Below are positions 1 to 7,984 of a DNA stretch of 38,906 bases, one piece after another. The stretch comes from an uncultured Pseudomonadota bacterium (GTDB taxonomy: Bacteria; Myxococcota_A; UBA796; UBA2385): the NCBI GenBank assembly GCA_913044235.1, contig CAJWOS010000007.1, positions 1 through 38,906 of the forward strand. Reading direction: 5' to 3'. The number at the start of each line of letters is the position of its first letter. The first letter of the stretch is position 1. The position numbers and the translations under genes are program-made. The notes under the pieces were generated by a model, which saw only the letters and a program-made list of their open reading frames with translations, had not been told where the DNA came from and ran no database searches.

Positions 1-1212
1 GGTCCAGTCGTTGCCGTCGGGGATGCAGCCCACGCCAGCCACGCTCGCTTCGAAGCCGTTGAAGCTCAGGGCGTCGTCGGTGCTGTTGCCCCACTCCGAC
101 CACAGTGCGCTGAGGCCTTCGTCGCTCGGCTCGTCATCGTCGATGGCGAAGTTCCGGTCGCCACAGCCCAGCACCGAGTCGATGATAGTGAGGGCGCCGC
201 TGTCGACCTGCGCGTAGGTGGCGTCGCCGTCGATGTCGAGGCAGCCCTGGTCGAAGCCGGCAACGGCCACGTGGGAGAGCTCAGCGGCGGTGCCCTGTCG
301 CAGGGTGATGCCCGTGCGGTCGCTGCCGCCACCCACGAGCGAGACGTAGGCGAGCGCAGGGTTGGACCGTGGCTCGAGGTTGTTGTCGTCGCTGTTGTTG
401 TCGGCTTCGATTCCGCGGTCGCCATCGTCGCTGAACTGCTCGATGCAGATGTGGCTGGCAGTACCGGTCCAGCCGTCGGTCCAGTCCAAGCTGTCGTCGC
501 CGGCGCCGGTGATCACTAGGTGGTCGGCGTTCACGGTGCCACCGAAGAACTCGATGCCGTCGTCTTTGTTCATGTGCACCTGGATGTGCGACAGCGTGGT
601 TCCGCTGCCCACGCCCTGGAGTGCGAGGCCGTTGACTTCGTTGTCGGGGCTGATCTCGGTGCCGCCGAACTCGATGCGGACGTACTGCATGGAGCCGCTG
701 GAGTCGGTGGGGTCGTCGCCGCCGTAGGTGCCGGCATCGCCTTCGGCTTGTGCGGTCGGGCCGTTGTTGATGGGCGCCTTGCCGTTGAGAATCACGCCGC
801 CCCAGTCGGAGCGGGCGCGGTTGCCCTCGGCCTGGGCAGACGTGAAGACGATCGGGGCGTCGGCGGTGCCGTTGGCCTGGATGAAGCTGCCCTGCTGGAT
901 GGCAAGGAAGCCGGCCGTCTCGGGGTCGCCGTAGATGACGGTGCCGGGCTCGATGGTGAGCGTGACACCGCTGTCAGCCTTGTCTTCGCCGATGAATACA
1001 CCGCCCTGGAGCAGGAAGGCATCACAGATCGAAGGGCCGATGGTGAGGTCTTCGAGGTAGGTGCCCGAGAGCGTTGCGAGGCCCGAGCTGCAGGCGATCT
1101 CGGAGCTTCCATCGGTACCGGGTGCGGTAGACGCAGCCGAGTCGCCGGCCTTGTCGGCACAGGCGAAGAGGGCGGTGATGATCGAAACAGACAGAACTGT
1201 GCGGGGGGTCAT
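1..1212 (-). CDS. Secreted lipoprotein with beta-helix-like 'IEPGTVIYGD...DWGGVILNGKAPIN' domain; C-terminus runs off the window
   Basis: Not in the ORF track because it is open at the window edge. Reverse complement from ATG at 1212 reads MTPRTVLSVSIITALFACADKAGDSAAS...LTIEPGTVIYGDPETAGFLAIQQGSFIQANGTADAPIVFTSAQAEGNRARSDWGGVILNGKAPINNGPTAQ...; lipobox-like LFAC. Confidence 0.85.
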   Translation of the reverse strand, partial: MTPRTVLSVSIITALFACADKAGDSAASTAPGTDGSSEIACSSGLATLSGTYLEDLTIGPSICDAFLLQGGVFIGEDKADSGVTLTIEPGTVIYGDPETAGFLAIQQGSFIQANGTADAPIVFTSAQAEGNRARSDWGGVILNGKAPINNGPTAQAEGDAGTYGGDDPTDSSGSMQYVRIEFGGTEISPDNEVNGLALQGVGSGTTLSHIQVHMNKDDGIEFFGGTVNADHLVITGAGDDSLDWTDGWTGTASHICIEQFSDDGDRGIEADNNSDDNNLEPRSNPALAYVSLVGGGSDRTGITLRQGTAAELSHVAVAGFDQGCLDIDGDATYAQVDSGALTIIDSVLGCGDRNFAIDDDEPSDEGLSALWSEWGNSTDDALSFNGFEASVAGVGCIPDGNDWT

Positions 1213-1421
1213 TGTTCAGCGCTCCTTTGGAGAAGGAATGCTGGGTAAGGTCCGTTTGTGTCGGTCCGAGGGAATGTGCAGGGCGGAGCGATGACATGTC
1301 GCCGGAGTTTTGGCGGCACCGACACGGCAAAACGGTGACAGACGGATCACAACCGTCACATGTGGCGCGGCTTGTGCAGCAGCTCGGCCCGCACAGATGG
1401 CCGATACCCACGGGTTTGTTG

Positions 1422-1454
1422 CAGAGCAGGTGCCGGTAGTGACGACCTGCTCTG
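1422..1454. repeat. Perfect 10-bp inverted repeat CAGAGCAGGT-N13-ACCTGCTCTG (intergenic)
   Basis: Read directly: cagagcaggt gccggtagtgacg acctgctctg; lies between the GNAT gene stop (1534) and the start of the lipoprotein gene (1212), both on minus. Confidence 0.8.
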
Positions 1455-1533
1455 TGTTCTGGCCGTGCGGGGAACCGTCGCTCCACCGGTGGCCACAAAG
1501 GCGTGAATGTGACAGACCGCCGAGCCAGTGCGG

Positions 1534-2325
1534 TCAGGGTGTGGGGGGACGCCGCCAGATTTGAAGGGTGCTGTGACGCTCGAAGCCGAGCGAAGCGAGG
1601 ATCGGATCACTCGTCTCGGCGTTTGCGTACACCGCCAGGTGGGTGCACCCGGCGGCGCGCGCGCAACGCTGTCGGGCCCTGACGAGGGCCCGATAGGCGC
1701 CCCGCCCCCGGTGCTCGGCGATGGTGCCGCCTCCCCACAAGAAGCCGATGCCCTGTTGTGGATACAGGTTCACCCCCGCCGAAGAGATGGGTGTACCGGT
1801 GGCGCGGTCGTACACGACAAAGCGGTTTACACGGCCTTGTCGGGCCGACTGCAGCTCGTCGGCAAGGCGCTCCGGCGTGAGCGTGGCCGTGGGCTTGTCG
1901 AAGGCAGCGTCGCCTGCTCGGATGCAGTCGATGAGGGTCTGTTCGTGGAGCACCTGCCGGACTTCGAGGTGAGCTGCGGCGTGGGAGAGCGGAGTGTCGA
2001 CCGGCAGCGTGCGGAGGTGGTGGATGGGCTCGATGTGCCAGCCTGCTTGCTTCAGGAGGGTGGGCAGACCGGGAAGCTGGCTGCGCGGGGCGAGGAGCCA
2101 GGTGCTGGTGACGCCGCGATGAGCACGGTCGACTTCTTCGACGAGCGTGGCGAGCGAGGCGTTCGTGTGGGGCGCGCGAATGCGGGTCACCATGTTGAGC
2201 ACACTCTGGTCGACATCCGAGCGCATGTAGCGAAGCTCAGGCCGGTCGATCACCGCTGCCCACGACGGCAGCCAGAACGAGTCCCACTGGGTCTGCTCGA
2301 CCCGATCATCGATGGAGGCGCGCAT
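1534..2325 (-). CDS. GNAT-family N-acetyltransferase-like protein
   Basis: MRASIDDRVEQTQWDSFWLP...GIGFLWGGGTIAEHRGRGAYRALVRARQRCARAAGCTHLAVYANAETSDPILASLGFERHSTLQIWRRPPTP; acetyl-CoA-binding-like RGRGAYRAL and typical GNAT C-terminus. The ORF-track start at 2487 overlaps bcp, so the internal ATG at 2325 is preferred. Confidence 0.8.
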   Translation of the reverse strand: MRASIDDRVEQTQWDSFWLPSWAAVIDRPELRYMRSDVDQSVLNMVTRIRAPHTNASLATLVEEVDRAHRGVTSTWLLAPRSQLPGLPTLLKQAGWHIEPIHHLRTLPVDTPLSHAAAHLEVRQVLHEQTLIDCIRAGDAAFDKPTATLTPERLADELQSARQGRVNRFVVYDRATGTPISSAGVNLYPQQGIGFLWGGGTIAEHRGRGAYRALVRARQRCARAAGCTHLAVYANAETSDPILASLGFERHSTLQIWRRPPTP

Positions 2326-2439
2326 GGGATTCCTCGGTGTGCGGTGCTGGATGGTGCAGATGTGGCGGCGTTGGTCGGATTTGAGGCACGGCGCCCTGAA
2401 TGGACTACGACGGAGCGGACCCATTCCCATGGAGGCGCC

Positions 2440-2913
2440 ATGTTGTCGATTGGAACCCTGCCCGAAGATGCCGAACTGCAAGACCACAAGGGCGAGACCG
2501 TCCGTCTATCCGACACCCGCGGAACCCCTTCGGTCTTCTTCTTCTATCCCAAGGCCAGCACACCAGGCTGCACCAAGGAAGCCTGTGCGTTCACCGAGCT
2601 GGGTGCGGCGTTTGAGGCGCTCGGGGTGAAGGTGTTTGGGGTCTCGGCCGACTCTGTGAAGCGGCAGTCGAACTTTGCCACCAAGTACGAGCTGAACATG
2701 CCACTGCTGGCCGATACCGAGCGCGAGATCATCGAAGCCTGGGGTGTGTGGCAGGAAAAGAAGAACTACGGCCGCACCTACATGGGCATCGTGCGCTCCA
2801 CCTTTCTGTTCGACGCGGAGGGCAAGCTTGCCCACGTGTGGCCGAAAGTGCGCGTGAAGGGACACGCCGAAGCGGTCCTGGAGCAGGCCACAGCGCTCTT
2901 CGGCGCCTCTTGA
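2440..2913 (+). CDS. bcp: Thiol peroxidase / peroxiredoxin (Bcp/PrxQ-type)
   Basis: MLSIGTLPEDAELQDHKGETVRLSDTRGTPSVFFFYPKASTPGCTKEACAFTE...; TPGCTxEACxF peroxidatic Cys motif, GVSxDS motif. Confidence 0.93.
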   Translation: MLSIGTLPEDAELQDHKGETVRLSDTRGTPSVFFFYPKASTPGCTKEACAFTELGAAFEALGVKVFGVSADSVKRQSNFATKYELNMPLLADTEREIIEAWGVWQEKKNYGRTYMGIVRSTFLFDAEGKLAHVWPKVRVKGHAEAVLEQATALFGAS

Positions 2914-2997
2914 GCGGTGAACCGACCAATTTTTGATGGAGCGCGCCATGGGCAGCCGGCGTAGACTGCTGGCCGATCCGCATCAGGAGCCTCGCCC

Positions 2998-3639
2998 ATG
3001 TCCCACAATCACACGCACTCGCATGGCCACGGCCACGAACAGCAGCATGCTGGGCTGGCCCACACCCATGATCACCACCATGGCCCCGCTGGGGACTGGG
3101 ATCCGTCCACGGTGCAGTGGTACATCGAGCGCTACGGAGACTGGCCCTCGCCTCGGCTGCTCGCCGGTGCGCTCGATATCGAGCCGGGCCAAACGGTCGT
3201 GGATGTGGGATGTGGCACTGGGTCTTTGCTCAGCTTGCTGCGCAAGCAGCATGCCGGTGTTCGGCTGGTCGGCGTAGACGGATCTGGGGAGATGATTCGT
3301 GCGGCCCGGGAGCAGACCGCTGACGCATCACTGGAGTTTCATGCGGCCGATGCTGCAGCGCTGCCGCTCGAAGATGCATGTGCCGACCAAGTGGTGCTGC
3401 TCAACGCGCTGCACCACTTCCCGCAGCCTGCAGCCGCGATGGCCGAAGCCATGCGGATTTTGAAGCCAGGCGGAACGGTGTGGGTCGGAACGGATGAAGA
3501 CGTGTATGACATGGCGGGCTGGTCGAATGGCCGGGTGCGAGATGAGCTGTCGGGGGTGGGCTTCCGGCGCGTACGGCAGACCAGCCGACATGACGGGGAT
3601 GTGGTTCTCAATGTGTTGTCCGGCGTTCGCCGCGCCTGA
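2998..3639 (+). CDS. Class I SAM-dependent methyltransferase with His-rich N-terminal extension
   Basis: MSHNHTHSHGHGHEQQHAGLAHTHDHHHGPAGDWD... then VVDVGCGTGSLLSLL (motif I) and ALHHFPQPAAAMAEAMRILKPGGTVWVG. Confidence 0.88.
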   Translation: MSHNHTHSHGHGHEQQHAGLAHTHDHHHGPAGDWDPSTVQWYIERYGDWPSPRLLAGALDIEPGQTVVDVGCGTGSLLSLLRKQHAGVRLVGVDGSGEMIRAAREQTADASLEFHAADAAALPLEDACADQVVLLNALHHFPQPAAAMAEAMRILKPGGTVWVGTDEDVYDMAGWSNGRVRDELSGVGFRRVRQTSRHDGDVVLNVLSGVRRA

Positions 3640-3668
3640 GTCTTCACCCACTGTGCTGGGAGTCGCCG

Positions 3669-4670
3669 ATGCAATCCGCTCACCATCGACCCGAGCTCAC
3701 GCTGCAGCGCAAGGCGGCCATCTCCAACGGCGCCGTGCTCGACCACGCCGGTCATGTGCGCATTCAGCCGATGGCCGACTTCGACCTCGATCGCACCATC
3801 TTTCAGACCTTGGAAGGAGCGTTGCCGCGGATGGTCATGGCCGCGCGGGTGGGCAAGGCCGTGTCTTGGCAGGAGCCCGCGGCATCGAAGGTAGAGGCTG
3901 ACTACGCGCGCATCGACCAGCCGGGCACTCTGCCTCCGGTAGACCAATCCTTGCTCACCTTTATGGTGGAGCAGTGCGACTTTGATGTGGAGCACGCCGA
4001 CGGCTCGTTCCTCGACCACCTCTACTTCTGCTACGAATACACGGCTCGGCACTATCCCCAAGGGTCGGCCCTCGTGATGCTGTTGCACTCCATCTTGGGC
4101 ACGGGCACCAACACCTTCGCCATGACGCCCGACAAGATTCCTTCGCTGCAGGCGCTTGTTGGTGCTGAAGACTGGCCTCACATCGAGGCCTTTCCTTCGG
4201 TGCTGCGGCTGCTGTACGCCGGTGGGCTGCGGGAGAAGCTCTGGGAGCGGCTCGACCACCTCGACTCGCTTGCGGGCATTCGGATGCATCGGGTGATCGA
4301 CAATGCGCCCTTGGAGCTCACCGCCGAGCAGTTCTGGACCCAGCTCAACTACCAGCTGATCCACTTGGTGGACTTCATGCCCGTGGCCAATTGGTCGGCA
4401 CACCGTGGTGACACCTCGTTCATCATCTTTCGGGACCTCTTCGACCTGATGGAGCGTGCCGGACGCCGGGCGTTCGCACTCGACTACCAGCCGCCCCACG
4501 GTGCCCGCCGCTTGGCTGGAGAGTCCACAAGCATCGTGGGCTGGCTGGCCACCCGCATTCCAGTGGCGTTGGCAGAGCGCATGGCCGCTCGCTCCGTCCA
4601 GACCTACTCCGAGCGCATCGGGCACGATCTGTCCTACCAGCTCTTGTGGAGCTCGGAGAGCAGTCCCTGA
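3669..4670 (+). CDS. Conserved-looking hypothetical protein (333 aa), function unknown
   Basis: ORF MQSAHHRPELTLQRKAAISNGAVLDHAGHVRIQPMADFDLDRTIFQ...; between two well supported genes, plausible composition, no competing ORF. Confidence 0.7.
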   Translation: MQSAHHRPELTLQRKAAISNGAVLDHAGHVRIQPMADFDLDRTIFQTLEGALPRMVMAARVGKAVSWQEPAASKVEADYARIDQPGTLPPVDQSLLTFMVEQCDFDVEHADGSFLDHLYFCYEYTARHYPQGSALVMLLHSILGTGTNTFAMTPDKIPSLQALVGAEDWPHIEAFPSVLRLLYAGGLREKLWERLDHLDSLAGIRMHRVIDNAPLELTAEQFWTQLNYQLIHLVDFMPVANWSAHRGDTSFIIFRDLFDLMERAGRRAFALDYQPPHGARRLAGESTSIVGWLATRIPVALAERMAARSVQTYSERIGHDLSYQLLWSSESSP

Positions 4671-4683
4671 GAGGGATGGCGGT

Positions 4684-5457
4684 TCAGTCCTGGCGGCGGC
4701 GCAACACCAGAGCCCATCCCCACAGAGCGAGTCCCCACAGACCGGTTGCGCCGGTGGAAAGGGTGCTGCAGCTGTCGGTCTTCTGACCGGAGCGGTCGCT
4801 GGCGTTGGCATCTTCCGTGGTATCCGTTCCACCCTCGCAGACCCGCTCGGGCCGCGCCGCAGCTTGGACTGCCGGGTCGACCTCGTGGAAGTCCTGCACG
4901 ATGGCTCCCCACTCGATGAACTCCGCCGGGTCGACATCCGAGAAGTCTTCGACCGTACCGGTCGCCACCCAGAGCTTCCCGGTCTGACGGCCGGGGTCCC
5001 ATGCAACGAGCCAGGCCTGACCGGTCTCGGGCAGCTCGACGGTCTCCTCGACCAGCACCCATGACTCGGTCTGGGTAAACGGCTCGTAGAAATCACCGGG
5101 CTGTTCGACGTCTTGTGTGTCGAACACCTGAATGCCGGTGCCCGCCGGCAGCTCGAAGGGAAGGTCGGCCTCGGGGGCGGGCAGGCCGGGAGCCACCAGC
5201 GCCACAGAGGGGCGGTAGTCGCTCAGGCGGTCGATGACGGGTACGCCCAGCTGAATGTAGAGCGGAAAGCCGGCTTCCCCATCGAGGCTCATCCACAAAT
5301 GCTGGAGGTCGCACGTGATCTCTTGGTAGAGCACGATGCTGATCTCGGGATCGGGCACTGCCCACGCCTCGCCGGGCGTGTCGTAGTCGCCGGAAAACGA
5401 GGGCTTGTGTGCTTGCGCCGTAGTCAAGAAGCCGAGGGCCAGCAAAGACGTATACAT
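4684..5457 (-). CDS. Secreted protein with signal peptide and MYXO-CTERM-like C-terminal anchor
   Basis: N-term MYTSLLALGFLTTAQAHKPSFSG; C-term DSCSTLSTGATGLWGLALWGWALVLRRRQD (Cys, hydrophobic helix, Arg cluster). Confidence 0.8.
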   Translation of the reverse strand: MYTSLLALGFLTTAQAHKPSFSGDYDTPGEAWAVPDPEISIVLYQEITCDLQHLWMSLDGEAGFPLYIQLGVPVIDRLSDYRPSVALVAPGLPAPEADLPFELPAGTGIQVFDTQDVEQPGDFYEPFTQTESWVLVEETVELPETGQAWLVAWDPGRQTGKLWVATGTVEDFSDVDPAEFIEWGAIVQDFHEVDPAVQAAARPERVCEGGTDTTEDANASDRSGQKTDSCSTLSTGATGLWGLALWGWALVLRRRQD

Positions 5458-5480
5458 GGCTCACCAAGATGCGAGGAACC

Positions 5481-5525
5481 AAAACAATATATCTTTGAAT
5501 ACTGTTTGTACAGTCTTTTGTGTAT
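5481..5525 (-). promoter_or_regulatory. Putative promoter/operator: ACTGTTTGTACAGT inverted repeat overlapping a candidate -35, with TATATT -10
   Basis: Inverted repeat ACTGT-N4-ACAGT at 5501-5514; minus strand reads CTGTACAAACAGTATTCAAAGATATATTG upstream of the ATG at 5457; AT-rich island in GC-rich DNA. Confidence 0.45.
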
Positions 5526-5540
5526 GGTCTCCGAAGCCGG

Positions 5541-6272
5541 TCATCCCAGGAGGAGAGGCACTCCCGTGATCGCCAGCATCCCGTAGATGAGAATCCGGAA
5601 CGTGCGCTCGGATACGCGGGCAAACATGCGCTCGCCCACGAAGATTCCGATGGGCAGACCCGTGGCCAAGACCACGAGCCGCTGCAGTATGTCTGGAGTG
5701 TAGCGGCCATCGAGTGCAAAGGTGGCGACCAGGCCGATGTTCAAGATGAGCCAGACCACTGTGATGGTGGCCCGAAAACTTGCCCTCGGCAGATTCTCAC
5801 GGCCCAGTCCGTACACCAGAGGCGGACCGCCCGTGGTGTAGAGCCCATGCATGATGCCGGCACAAAAGATGGCGATGGTGCTGGCGACAGCGCCGCCCAC
5901 AGCCGGCCGGGTGCCCCGGTACAGGAGCCAAAGCTCTCGTCCGGCCAGCAGCACGACGAATCCGCCGAGCACTTGCTTCAACACCAGCATCCCGGCGAGT
6001 CGTGATGCGAGTGCGTACCCGAGGATCACGCCGAATCCCATGAAGGGAAGCACTCGGCGAAACAGGACCGTCCGGTCGATGTTGTGGTGGTTGTGGGCGG
6101 TGATCCAGCCGGTCTGCACAATCGATAAGGGCAGCAGCAGGGCAACGAGAGTGGGTAGCTCCACGAAGTGGATGCCTGTGGAGACCAGGATCAGGCCGGC
6201 ACCGAATCCTGCCGTGGTCTGTACGCCGTAGGCAAACGCCACAAGGACCGTGAGCATGATCGTGACGGTCAC
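5541..6272 (-). CDS. TauE/SafE-family (sulfite exporter-like) membrane permease
   Basis: (V)TVTIMLTVLVAFAYGVQTTAGFGAGLILVSTG...FVVLLAGRELWLLYRG...IAIFCAGIMHGLYTTGGPPLVYGLGRENLPRASFRATITVVWLILNIGL; multiple TMs, TGGPPLV motif. GTG start overlaps the upstream stop (GTGA); ATG at 6257 is an alternative start. Confidence 0.87.
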   Translation of the reverse strand: MTVTIMLTVLVAFAYGVQTTAGFGAGLILVSTGIHFVELPTLVALLLPLSIVQTGWITAHNHHNIDRTVLFRRVLPFMGFGVILGYALASRLAGMLVLKQVLGGFVVLLAGRELWLLYRGTRPAVGGAVASTIAIFCAGIMHGLYTTGGPPLVYGLGRENLPRASFRATITVVWLILNIGLVATFALDGRYTPDILQRLVVLATGLPIGIFVGERMFARVSERTFRILIYGMLAITGVPLLLG

Positions 6273-7060
6273 CTGGGCGTCGAATTGCTGGAGGTGGCCC
6301 GAACCTGCTCCACCACCGCTCTGAGCTGCCGCACCCCTTCGACGATTCGTGGACCCGGTCGCCCCATGAAGGCTTCGGAGATGGGCACGATGTGGTCGTT
6401 GCGGATGGCCGGAACCTGCGCCCACGCTGGTCTCTTGCGCACTACCTCGGGCCGGTACTTGTGCAGCGGCACACCGCACCAGGAGATCACCACGGCGTCG
6501 GGTGCCATCTGCTGCACTTCAACGTCGGTGAGGGGCTTGCTCTCGGCATCGACCCCCGACGCAGCATTGCAGGCTCCCGCAGCCCGCAGCATCTGCTCCA
6601 CCCAGCTGCGATTGCCCGCAGCGATGCAAGGCTTTGGCCACCATTCCACGAGGATTCTCGGTCCGGACTGCCAGTCGGGAGCAGGTGCCAGGGCGGCTTC
6701 CATCGAGGCACACAGCTTGGCTGCGCGCTCCGACACGCCGAGCATGCCGCCGATCCATCGAATGCTCCGGAGGGTGTCCGACACAGACTTCGGCGACACG
6801 ACCACCATGTTCAGGTTCTTCTCGGCCAGCCGGGCCACTACTTTTTCGTGCCCGGGCACGGTGAGGGAGGCCAGCACGAGGTCGGGCTTCAGCGCCGCGA
6901 CCTGGTCGGCATCCACATCGAGGTCCCGCCCGACTTTCGGCAGTGGGTCGACCACCGCGGGTGGGTGGTCTGAGTCATCATCGACGCCGACCAGGAGGTG
7001 CGACAAGCCCAGCGCATCGACGATTTCGGTGTTGGAGCAGGTCAGGGAGACGATTCGCAT
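6269..7060 (-). CDS. BtuF/FecB-like helical-backbone substrate-binding protein (cobalamin/metal-chelate type), no signal peptide
   Basis: MRIVSLTCSNTEIVDALGLSHLLVGVDDDSDHPPAVVDPLPKVGRDLDVDADQVAALKPDLVLASLTVPG...; canonical periplasmic-binding-protein start and 'LKPDLVLAS' pattern. Confidence 0.85.
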   Translation of the reverse strand: MRIVSLTCSNTEIVDALGLSHLLVGVDDDSDHPPAVVDPLPKVGRDLDVDADQVAALKPDLVLASLTVPGHEKVVARLAEKNLNMVVVSPKSVSDTLRSIRWIGGMLGVSERAAKLCASMEAALAPAPDWQSGPRILVEWWPKPCIAAGNRSWVEQMLRAAGACNAASGVDAESKPLTDVEVQQMAPDAVVISWCGVPLHKYRPEVVRKRPAWAQVPAIRNDHIVPISEAFMGRPGPRIVEGVRQLRAVVEQVRATSSNSTPR

Positions 7061-7172
7061 GGGGTTCTCGGGCGAGGAGGCGGCACCCATTCGCGGCTTG
7101 GAACGCGGGAGCGATCCAATAGTGCGGGACCGACGCCCTCTGCAAGATGCAGTTGCCTTCGTGTAGGAGTGT

Positions 7173-7189
7173 GGACCGGTGGCCGGTCC
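7173..7189. repeat. Perfect inverted repeat GGACCGG-TGG-CCGGTCC in divergent intergenic region
   Basis: Read directly between divergent genes starting at 7060(-) and about 7236(+). Confidence 0.7.
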
Positions 7190-7235
7190 GGCTCGACGTT
7201 TCAGATGCGGTACACTTGGACGCCCGGAGGTCTTT

Positions 7236-7895
7236 GTGTTGTCGCTTCGAAGCTCCTTGTTCCTCATACTCCCCGCCCTGTGGTCCTGTTCCTCGGAACC
7301 GGTCGCCAAAGCCCCCACTGCACCGGTCGACACGGCGGTGCCCGAAGACACGGGGGGCGGGACCGGCCCGGCGCCAGATACGGGAGATGGAACGATTGAC
7401 TACATCACGTACGAAGGCACCCTGGCCTACCTCTACGGCATCGGAAAGGAAGCGGTGCGCGACTACGACTGCAAGCTCTACTGGGAGGTCGATCCAGCGG
7501 TCGACCCGGTCGTCGTGGAGGACTGCCCCGACTGTACGTTTGCGTTTTCCGTACAGTGGCGACTGGACACCATCCTGAGTGAAGGCGCGGGCGGTGCGTG
7601 CGACACCGACCGGCGAGGTGACTTCGCCATGGATGTGGGCTTCCGAGCGGTCGAGGATCTCCCTGGGACCTACACTGGCTACATGCTCGAGCGCGTCGAT
7701 GCGATGTGGGCAGACCAGACCATGGCGGTGTTTGACGCGGTCACCGGCCGGTTCACCTTTGCGATCGGGGAGCTCGATGAAGCTCGGAGCGAAGGCGGCG
7801 TGACGGTGTTTGACTCAAACCAGTTCTACGGTGCGGCGATTGTGTGGGACGGCAGTCCGCGAAATGAGGACACCGGCGACATGATCGGTCGTTAG
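7236..7895 (+). CDS. Putative lipoprotein, function unknown
   Basis: (V)LSLRSSLFLILPALWSCSSEPVAKAPTAPVDTAVPEDTGGGTG...; hydrophobic segment then Cys, then Ser/Thr/Pro/Asp linker. GTG start inferred; the ORF track begins at 7179. Confidence 0.75.
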   Translation: MLSLRSSLFLILPALWSCSSEPVAKAPTAPVDTAVPEDTGGGTGPAPDTGDGTIDYITYEGTLAYLYGIGKEAVRDYDCKLYWEVDPAVDPVVVEDCPDCTFAFSVQWRLDTILSEGAGGACDTDRRGDFAMDVGFRAVEDLPGTYTGYMLERVDAMWADQTMAVFDAVTGRFTFAIGELDEARSEGGVTVFDSNQFYGAAIVWDGSPRNEDTGDMIGR

Positions 7896-7934
7896 GACCG
7901 GTCCGACATCGAACCCTGGCTCCAGATGCACGAA

Positions 7935-7965
7935 GGCCGTGGCCGGAACTCGTCCCGCCACGGCC
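7935..7965. terminator. Strong hairpin GGCCGTGGC-N13-GCCACGGCC at a convergent gene junction (terminator-like, no U-tract)
   Basis: Perfect 9-bp GC-rich arms, located between stops at 7895(+) and 7985(-). Confidence 0.55.
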
Positions 7966-7984
7966 GCTGGAATGCGCAGAGTGC

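Noticed and set aside
1528-2439. N-terminal 304 residues of ORF 1528-2913 as part of the peroxiredoxin
   Set aside because: Antisense to the GNAT gene; Bcp starts normally at MLSIGTLPEDAELQDHKG.
3339-5096. 585-aa minus-strand ORF
   Set aside because: Antisense to the 3669-4670 CDS and out of frame with the secreted protein at 4684; no family motif.
7061-7235. Possible cobalamin riboswitch upstream of the BtuF-like gene
   Set aside because: No B12-box-like sequence seen on the minus strand; region is short and shared with a divergent promoter.
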